DNA from: an uncultured Oscillospiraceae bacterium
GTDB lineage: Bacteria > Bacillota > Clostridia > Oscillospirales > Ruminococcaceae
Direction: 5' to 3'
Assembly: GCA_900553955.1 (NCBI GenBank)
Contig: USFO01000052.1
Location: forward strand, 1 to 10,993
Length of the DNA stretch: 10,993 bases
In this document: piece by piece, positions 7,135-10,993 of the stretch
Layout: each line of letters begins with the position of its first letter
Position numbering within the stretch: position 1 is the first letter of the stretch
Position numbers and translations under genes: made by a program
Notes under the pieces: generated by a model
Database searches by the model: none
Told to the model about the DNA's origin: nothing
What the model saw: the letters and a program-made list of their open reading frames with translations, nothing else

Positions 7135-9160
7135 ACAGCGCCGCTTCCCGAAGCAGCTTTTCGAGTCTTGCGGCGAGGACGGCATTCTCCGGCTTTTCGA
7201 GGGTCGGGTCGCTTTCAAGCAGCTCTGCCGCGGCGTTCTTCGCACTTTCGAGCAGGGCGACGTCGCTCATCATATCCGCCATTTTGAGCATGGGGACTCC
7301 GCTTTGGCGGAAGCCGAAAAAGTCTCCGGGTCCGCGGAGCCTCAAATCCTCCTCCGCAACTTTAAAGCCGTCGGAGGTCTTTGCCACCACCTCGAGCCGG
7401 CGCTTGGTTTCGGGGCTTGTTTTTCCGGCGATAAGCACGCAGTAGCTCTGCTCGGTTCCTCTGCCCACTCTTCCCCGAAGCTGATGAAGCTGGCTCAAGC
7501 CGAAGCGTTCGGCGTTTTCTATGACCATGCAGACGGCGTTCGGCACATCCACTCCCACCTCTATAACCGTGGTGGAAACGAGCACCTGTATTTCGTTTTC
7601 GGCGAAGGCGCGCATGACCTGCTCCTTTTCCGCCGGACGCATACGCCCGTGAAGCAGCCCGATTCGGCAGTCGGAAAGCTCCTTTTCCGCAATACGCTTT
7701 GCAAGGTCGGCGGCTGCCTCCAGCGGCAAGCCGTCCTCCTCGTTTTCCACAAGCGGGCATACTATATAGCTTTGCAGCCCCTGCTTTGCGAACTTCCGCA
7801 CAAAGGCGAACACCCGCTGCTCCATATCCTGCCCCACAAGGTAGGTTTTCACCCCAAGGCGGTTCTTCGGCATTTCGTCAAGTATTGATATATCAAGGTC
7901 GCCGTAGAGCACGAACGCCAGCGTTCTGGGAATGGGCGTTGCGGACATAACTATTGTGTGGGGCGCGCCCCCCTTTTGGCTCAAAGCAAGACGCTGCCGC
8001 ACCCCGAAGCGGTGCTGCTCGTCCGTCACGATAAGTCCGAGTTTTGCGAACTCCACATCCTCCTGTATTATGGCGTGGGTTCCCGCAAGTACGGAGATTT
8101 CGCCGCTTTTCAGTGCGAACTTCACCGCGTTTTTCTCCGACTGCTTCATGGAGCCGGTCAAAAGCCCCACCTTTATTCCGAAGGGTGCAAGCATTCTCTC
8201 CAAAGTTGCCGCGTGCTGTGCCGCAAGCACCTCCGTGGGAGCCATAATCGCACTCTGAAAACCGCTCTTTGCGGCAATATACATACAGGCGGCGGCAACG
8301 GCGGTTTTTCCGCTGCCCACATCCCCCTGAATAAGTCTGTTCATGGGAACGGCGGTGCTCATATCCTTTTTGCACTCGGCTATGACTCTTTTTTGAGCAC
8401 CGGTAAGCTCAAAGCCGAGCTTTTCCTCAAAAGCCGCCGTGCTCAAGGCGGAAAAAGCCCTGCCGTTTGCGCTTCGCGCCTTGCCCTTGGTGACGCTCAT
8501 GGCAAGGGAGAAGTCGAAAAGCTCCTCAAAAATCACCCGGCGGCGCGCCCTTTCAAGGTCGGCGGCGTTCTTCGGAAAGTGAATTGAGCACAGCGCTTCG
8601 CCCTTTGAGCACAGGTCGTATTTTTTGAGCACGGCGGTGCTCAGGGTTTCCGGCACCTTGTCAATGCAGCCCGCAAGGGCGGCTTTCATCTGGGTTGTGA
8701 CCATCTTCGAGGAAAGTCCCTCCGTCAGCGGGTACTGCGGTATAAAGCCGCTTTCCTCCGCGGAAAGCACGCTGGGGGAATTCATCTCTCCGCCGGAAAT
8801 TCTTCTCACGAAATCCCCGAAAAAGATATATTCCTTTCCCACCTCAAGGGAATCCACGGTGTATTTTGCGTTAAAAAAGGTAATCAGCAAATCCTGCGTC
8901 ATATCCGTCGCCCGCACCTTTGCCACCGTAAGCCCCCGGCGAACAAGCTTCACCGTGCTTTTTGCCGTGACCGTGGCACGCACGGCGCAGGGCGCTTCGG
9001 TGCTCGCCTCGGCAATGCTCATATTTCCGGTGAGGTCGAGGTACCGTCTGGGATAGTGCTCCAAAAGGTCGCCGACCGTCGCTATTCCGAGCTTTGCATA
9101 CAGCGCCGCGCGTTTTGCGCCCACGCCGCCGAGTGCCGTTATCGGTGAATTGAGTTCCAT
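7133..9160 (-). CDS. recG: ATP-dependent DNA helicase RecG
   Basis: This 675-aa superfamily-2 helicase remodels stalled replication forks and drives branch migration of Holliday junctions; the length fits RecG (B. subtilis about 680 aa). An N-terminal wedge region begins ITALGGVGAKRAALYAKLGI and VGDLLEHYPRRYLD, both typical. Walker A is GDVGSGKT (279-286), followed by MAPTEVLAAQH (307-316), the DEQH box (380-383), SATPIPRT (406-413) and LLHGRM (502-507). Motif VI QLHQLRGRVGRG (557-568) and the C-terminal RGPGDFFGFRQSG translocation region (609-621) are intact. ATG 9160 is preferred because it starts the standard MELNSPITALGGVGAKR sequence after AAGGCGGCGG. Upstream in-frame starts at 9190 and 9214 add a non-conserved basic tail and overlap the probable promoter. 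It is the same strand as the alkylation-repair gene upstream but 153 nt away, with its own candidate promoter. Confidence 0.97.
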   Translation of the reverse strand: MELNSPITALGGVGAKRAALYAKLGIATVGDLLEHYPRRYLDLTGNMSIAEASTEAPCAVRATVTAKSTVKLVRRGLTVAKVRATDMTQDLLITFFNAKYTVDSLEVGKEYIFFGDFVRRISGGEMNSPSVLSAEESGFIPQYPLTEGLSSKMVTTQMKAALAGCIDKVPETLSTAVLKKYDLCSKGEALCSIHFPKNAADLERARRRVIFEELFDFSLAMSVTKGKARSANGRAFSALSTAAFEEKLGFELTGAQKRVIAECKKDMSTAVPMNRLIQGDVGSGKTAVAAACMYIAAKSGFQSAIMAPTEVLAAQHAATLERMLAPFGIKVGLLTGSMKQSEKNAVKFALKSGEISVLAGTHAIIQEDVEFAKLGLIVTDEQHRFGVRQRLALSQKGGAPHTIVMSATPIPRTLAFVLYGDLDISILDEMPKNRLGVKTYLVGQDMEQRVFAFVRKFAKQGLQSYIVCPLVENEEDGLPLEAAADLAKRIAEKELSDCRIGLLHGRMRPAEKEQVMRAFAENEIQVLVSTTVIEVGVDVPNAVCMVIENAERFGLSQLHQLRGRVGRGTEQSYCVLIAGKTSPETKRRLEVVAKTSDGFKVAEEDLRLRGPGDFFGFRQSGVPMLKMADMMSDVALLESAKNAAAELLESDPTLEKPENAVLAARLEKLLREAAL

Positions 9161-9194
9161 TCTGCCGCCGCCTTTCACAGTTTTTCTCATAATA

Positions 9195-9222
9195 ATCTTA
9201 CACCCGCATATCAAAAATACAA
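9195..9222 (-). promoter_or_regulatory. Candidate promoter of recG
   Basis: On the minus strand TTGTAT (9222-9217) and TAAGAT (9200-9195) are spaced 16 bp apart, placing the start of transcription near 9188 and leaving about 28 nt before ATG 9160. Both hexamers deviate from consensus, so confidence is moderate. Confidence 0.4.
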
Positions 9223-9253
9223 GGGAGATTTTGTGAACTTTGTTTTATCTTAA

Positions 9254-9285
9254 TTTGAGCGCCGAAAAAGCCCTCCGTGCTCAAA
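9254..9285. terminator. Weak candidate terminator after the alkylation-repair gene
   Basis: TTTGAGC (9254-9260) pairs with GCTCAAA (9279-9285) around an 18-nt loop. It lies about 30 nt after the stop of the DNA alkylation repair gene on the minus strand. The stem is short and AT-rich and the following sequence (TTAAGATAAAAC) has no proper T-run, so termination is uncertain. Confidence 0.3.
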
Positions 9286-9292
9286 GCTTGTT

Positions 9293-9306
9293 TATACTAT
9301 AGTATA
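9293..9306. promoter_or_regulatory. 14-bp perfect palindrome between the repair gene and recG
   Basis: TATACTATAGTATA reads identically on both strands. It sits 8 nt past the stop of the alkylation-repair gene and about 70 bp upstream of the candidate recG -35. It could be a dimeric-regulator site or a chance AT-rich palindrome. Confidence 0.3.
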
Positions 9307-9313
9307 TAAGCAT

Positions 9314-10006
9314 TTATTTTATTTTCAGCGTTCTTAGGTACGCCTTGTGCCCGTTTGTAACGCGAAAGCTCTCCGACGCCTTTTGAATTGCCTTGTTGTG
9401 AACCCAAGCGTCAAGGCGTTTTCCCTCAAAGAGGGGCAGAGTTTCCTCGTACCGCTTTGCAAGAGCAGTGGCAAAGTACCACGCCGCCGCCATATTGATA
9501 TAGTATTCGCCGCTTTTCACCGTAGCAACCTTCGCCAAATATTCGGGCTTGAAGTCCTCATCAAGGAAGTGGTTCATAAGCATTTCTATGCCGAATCGAA
9601 CGGCGTAGGTATCCCTTGAGCGGAGCCATTCGTCAATAAGCGGGAGCAGCCTTGCCCTGTTTTCGGCGAACACCCTCGGCGAAAGGCTGTCGCAGGTCGC
9701 CCAGTTATCCACATAGGGCAAAAAGCGGGAAATTTCCCCGGCACATTCGTCAAAATCCCTTATTCCGGCGATGATAAAGCCGTGGAGGTTGTTTTCCTCG
9801 TAATATTCATGGGGAAGCGCCGCCAAAAACTCCGCCGCAAGGGGGCTTTTCGCAAATTCCCTTGCGAATTTCCTGAGCGCGGGGGTTCTCACCCCGATAA
9901 TTTTTTCTTTATCTATGCTCGGAACAAGCTTCGCATGAAAATCACGATAGCCCAAATCCCGCATGGCAAAAAGCCTTTCCCTCACATATTTTTCCGCTTC
10001 ATTCAA
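9314..10006 (-). CDS. AlkD-type DNA alkylation repair protein (HEAT-like DNA glycosylase family)
   Basis: This 230-aa all-helical protein belongs to the DNA alkylation repair (AlkC/AlkD-like) family, glycosylases that remove bulky or positively charged alkylpurines such as 3- and 7-methyl adducts. Its length matches B. cereus AlkD (about 237 aa). Residues equivalent to the AlkD active-site cleft are all present: Trp102 and Asp106 in DNWATCDS (the same four-residue spacing as AlkD Trp109/Asp113), Arg137 in YAVRFGIEML, and Trp176 in INMAAAWYFA. The C-terminal KAIQKASESFRV block is also family-like. No signal peptide or membrane segment is visible. Start: ATG 10006 follows a GGGGGAG run about 10 nt upstream. 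It is transcribed alone from a promoter at 10031-10059 that contains an 18-bp palindrome, suggesting damage-linked control. The second ECF S gene diverges from it. Confidence 0.9.
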   Translation of the reverse strand: MNEAEKYVRERLFAMRDLGYRDFHAKLVPSIDKEKIIGVRTPALRKFAREFAKSPLAAEFLAALPHEYYEENNLHGFIIAGIRDFDECAGEISRFLPYVDNWATCDSLSPRVFAENRARLLPLIDEWLRSRDTYAVRFGIEMLMNHFLDEDFKPEYLAKVATVKSGEYYINMAAAWYFATALAKRYEETLPLFEGKRLDAWVHNKAIQKASESFRVTNGHKAYLRTLKIK

Positions 10007-10030
10007 GGCGCTCTCCCCCTTTCCGCTGTA

Positions 10031-10059
10031 ATTTTAGCACAAAACATATGTTTTGTCCA
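10031..10059 (-). promoter_or_regulatory. Promoter of the DNA alkylation repair gene
   Basis: On the minus strand TGGACA (10059-10054) and TAAAAT (10036-10031) are exactly 17 bp apart. A TG two bases further upstream (TGTGC before the -10) gives a partial extended -10. Transcription should start near 10024, about 18 nt before the start codon. Confidence 0.7.
10039..10056. promoter_or_regulatory. LexA-like operator palindrome
   Basis: ACAAAACATATGTTTTGT is an 18-bp perfect palindrome lying in the spacer of the alkylation-repair promoter and touching its -35. Its core AAACATATGTTT differs from the Gram-positive SOS box core GAAC-N4-GTTC only at the outermost base on each side. It ends 8 bp before the -35 of the divergent ECF S promoter, so a bound repressor could touch both. 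Confidence 0.55.
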
Positions 10060-10063
10060 CTGC

Positions 10064-10091
10064 TTGACAAGCTTCACAAAATGAATAAAAT
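10064..10091 (+). promoter_or_regulatory. Promoter of the second ECF S component
   Basis: A consensus TTGACA (10064-10069) is followed after 16 bp by TAAAAT (10086-10091) in an AT-rich stretch, giving a start of transcription near 10098 and a short leader of about 27 nt before ATG 10125. It is too short for a riboswitch. Confidence 0.7.
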
Positions 10092-10124
10092 ATAGATATG
10101 ATATTTTCAGCTTCGGAGGTCGTT

Positions 10125-10694
10125 ATGAAACATTCCGCTCTTAAGAATCTTGTACTTTCCGCCATGTTTCTTGCCATAGGAATTGTGCTGCCGTTCTTCA
10201 CCGGACAAATTCCGCAGATCGGAAAAATGCTTTTGCCCATGCACCTGCCGGTGTTCCTCTGCGGGCTTATCTGCGGCTGGCAATACGGACTTGCGGTGGG
10301 GCTTATCCTGCCGGTTATGCGCTCCGCAATATTCTTCATGCCCGCCATGTTCCCCACGGCAATCGCCATGAGCTTTGAGCTTGCTGCCTACGGCGCGGTG
10401 GCGGGCTTCCTATACAAACGCTCGAAGTGGCAGTGCATAATCGCCCTTTACCGCTCGCTGATTATTGCCATGCTCGCCGGGCGGCTTGTTTGGGGCTGTG
10501 TGCAGGCGCTTCTGCTGGGGCTTTCCGGCAGCGCCTTTACCCTTGCGGCGTTTTTTGCCGGCGCTTTTACGAACGCCGTCCCCGGAATTATCCTCCAGCT
10601 CGTGTTCATCCCCGCGGTGATGGTCGCCCTCGACCGCACCGGACTTGTGCGGTTTAGGAAAGCGCATAGCGCCGAGGTCTGTGCGGATAAGTGA
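10125..10694 (+). CDS. ECF transporter S component, substrate unknown
   Basis: This 189-aa hydrophobic protein is a solitary substrate-binding subunit of an energy-coupling-factor transporter in the cytoplasmic membrane. About six membrane helices are visible (roughly 8-26, 42-60, 66-95, 104-125, 127-148, 151-170). The first carries the AxxxA EcfT-docking motif (Ala13..Ala17). The run TGQIPQIGKMLLPMHLPVFL, then GLICGWQYGLAVG, LPVMRSAIF and FPTAIAMSFELAAYG, is typical of a clostridial S-component family; I cannot assign the vitamin. Start: GGAGG (10115-10119) lies 5 nt before ATG 10125. The upstream in-frame ATG at 10098 coincides with the predicted transcription start and has no ribosome site. 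No EcfA/A'/T genes are adjacent. The C-terminal tail is short and charged, and its stop runs into a repeat region. Confidence 0.88.
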   Translation: MKHSALKNLVLSAMFLAIGIVLPFFTGQIPQIGKMLLPMHLPVFLCGLICGWQYGLAVGLILPVMRSAIFFMPAMFPTAIAMSFELAAYGAVAGFLYKRSKWQCIIALYRSLIIAMLAGRLVWGCVQALLLGLSGSAFTLAAFFAGAFTNAVPGIILQLVFIPAVMVALDRTGLVRFRKAHSAEVCADK

Positions 10695-10705
10695 TAATAT
10701 GCGTT

Positions 10706-10820
10706 CTCGACTCCCTGTGTAAAGGTCGCTGCGGGCGTTTGCAGAGCGAATCCCGGCTCCACTGTGTAAAGGTTGCTGCGAACATTTGCAGAGCGAATCT
10801 CGGCTCCCCTGTGTAAGGGG
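10706..10820. repeat. 47-bp tandem repeat leading into a hairpin element
   Basis: Units at 10706-10751 (46 bp, one base shorter) and 10752-10798 (47 bp) are similar throughout, sharing TGTGTAAAGG and TTTGCAGAGCGAAT; a third partial unit (10799-10820) shares CTCGGCTCCCCTGTGTAA and then becomes the first arm of the hairpin element. The TGTGTAA landmarks sit at 10716, 10763 and 10810, exactly 47 apart. Nothing coding is visible in 10695-10993. Confidence 0.85.
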
Positions 10821-10867
10821 AGCTGGCTTTTCGGCTTGTTTCACAAGCCGAAAAGACTGAGGGGTTG
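10799..10867 (+). repeat. Double-hairpin palindromic repeat, third copy
   Basis: GCTCCCCT (10803-10810) pairs with AGGGGAGC (10816-10823). Three bases further on, CTTTTCGGCTTG (10827-10838) pairs perfectly with CAAGCCGAAAAG (10844-10855), followed by GACTGAGGGG. The arrangement (conserved hairpin, CTG, variable hairpin, GACTGAGGG) matches the cores of copies A and B, but the second stem is a different sequence. Confidence 0.8.
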
Positions 10868-10945
10868 TATCGGCGACCAATGATAGCGTTTACTCTAATT
10901 TACTGCCCCACAATATCTCTTTGCGTGCTTGTCACCTCGGCGATA

Positions 10946-10985
10946 CTTACCCCTTTTCTTTTGTAACCAAAAGAAAAGCCGTAAG
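10946..10985. other. Long interrupted hairpin near the window end
   Basis: CTTTTCTTTTG (10953-10963) pairs with CAAAAGAAAAG (10968-10978) around a TAAC loop. Beyond a symmetric CC/CC mismatch, CTTAC (10946-10950) pairs with GTAAG (10981-10985). It may be a terminator-like structure, the edge of another repeat, or the start of something beyond the window. Confidence 0.5.
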
Positions 10986-10993
10986 ACGGTAAA

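Noticed and set aside
9161..9214. Longer recG start at 9214 or 9190
   Set aside because: The extra residues are not RecG-like, and these starts overlap or directly adjoin the candidate -10 and transcription start.
10706..10820. CRISPR-like array
   Set aside because: The 47-bp units are directly adjacent with no unique spacers, and no cas genes are present.

Overview
The window looks like chromosomal DNA from a Gram-positive Clostridium-class bacterium, most likely an Oscillospiraceae/Ruminococcaceae-type gut or rumen anaerobe. The reasons are purine-rich AGGAGG-type ribosome sites, sigma-A-like promoters, a ClpE-like zinc-finger Clp ATPase, a DUF5711 protein, solitary ECF-transporter S components, and intergenic palindromic repeats of the 'GCTCCCTC..GAGGGAGC' kind that I recall from such genomes. 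The assignment is an inference from gene content; there is no rRNA or other marker gene.

Layout. Positions 1-115 hold two hairpins, one a strong bidirectional terminator. On the minus strand, reading from right to left, are cvpA (4273-3569), a ClpE-like AAA+ unfoldase (3531-1213) and a DUF2974 alpha/beta hydrolase (1216-116). The last two overlap by four bases (GTGA), and all three look like one transcription unit ending at the terminator. Upstream, also on the minus strand, an ECF S component (6537-5911) and a membrane-anchored DUF5711 protein (5876-4701) form a second unit with a clear sigma-A promoter at 6645-6673 and a roughly 100-nt structured leader. recG (9160-7133) and an AlkD-type DNA alkylation repair gene (10006-9314) follow, minus strand. 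Divergent from the repair gene is a second ECF S component (10125-10694, plus strand).

Three gene-poor stretches (4274-4700, 6538-7132, 10695-10993) carry repeats. Two copies of a roughly 285-bp non-coding element lie in inverted orientation on either side of the ECF-S/DUF5711 pair. Their hairpin core recurs in a third, diverged copy after the second ECF gene. In the core, a conserved GCTCCC..GGGAGC hairpin is followed by a second hairpin whose sequence differs in each copy while staying self-complementary. A 6-unit heptamer array abuts the recG stop, and a 47-bp tandem repeat leads into the third hairpin copy.

Functionally the genes are housekeeping: protein quality control (Clp), envelope proteins (CvpA, DUF5711), vitamin-type uptake (two S components, with no EcfA/A'/T in the window) and DNA repair (RecG, AlkD-like). 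The most specific regulatory signal is an 18-bp perfect palindrome resembling a Gram-positive LexA box, placed between the -35 and -10 of the alkylation-repair promoter. I see no phage, transposase, CRISPR or obvious new multi-gene defence system.
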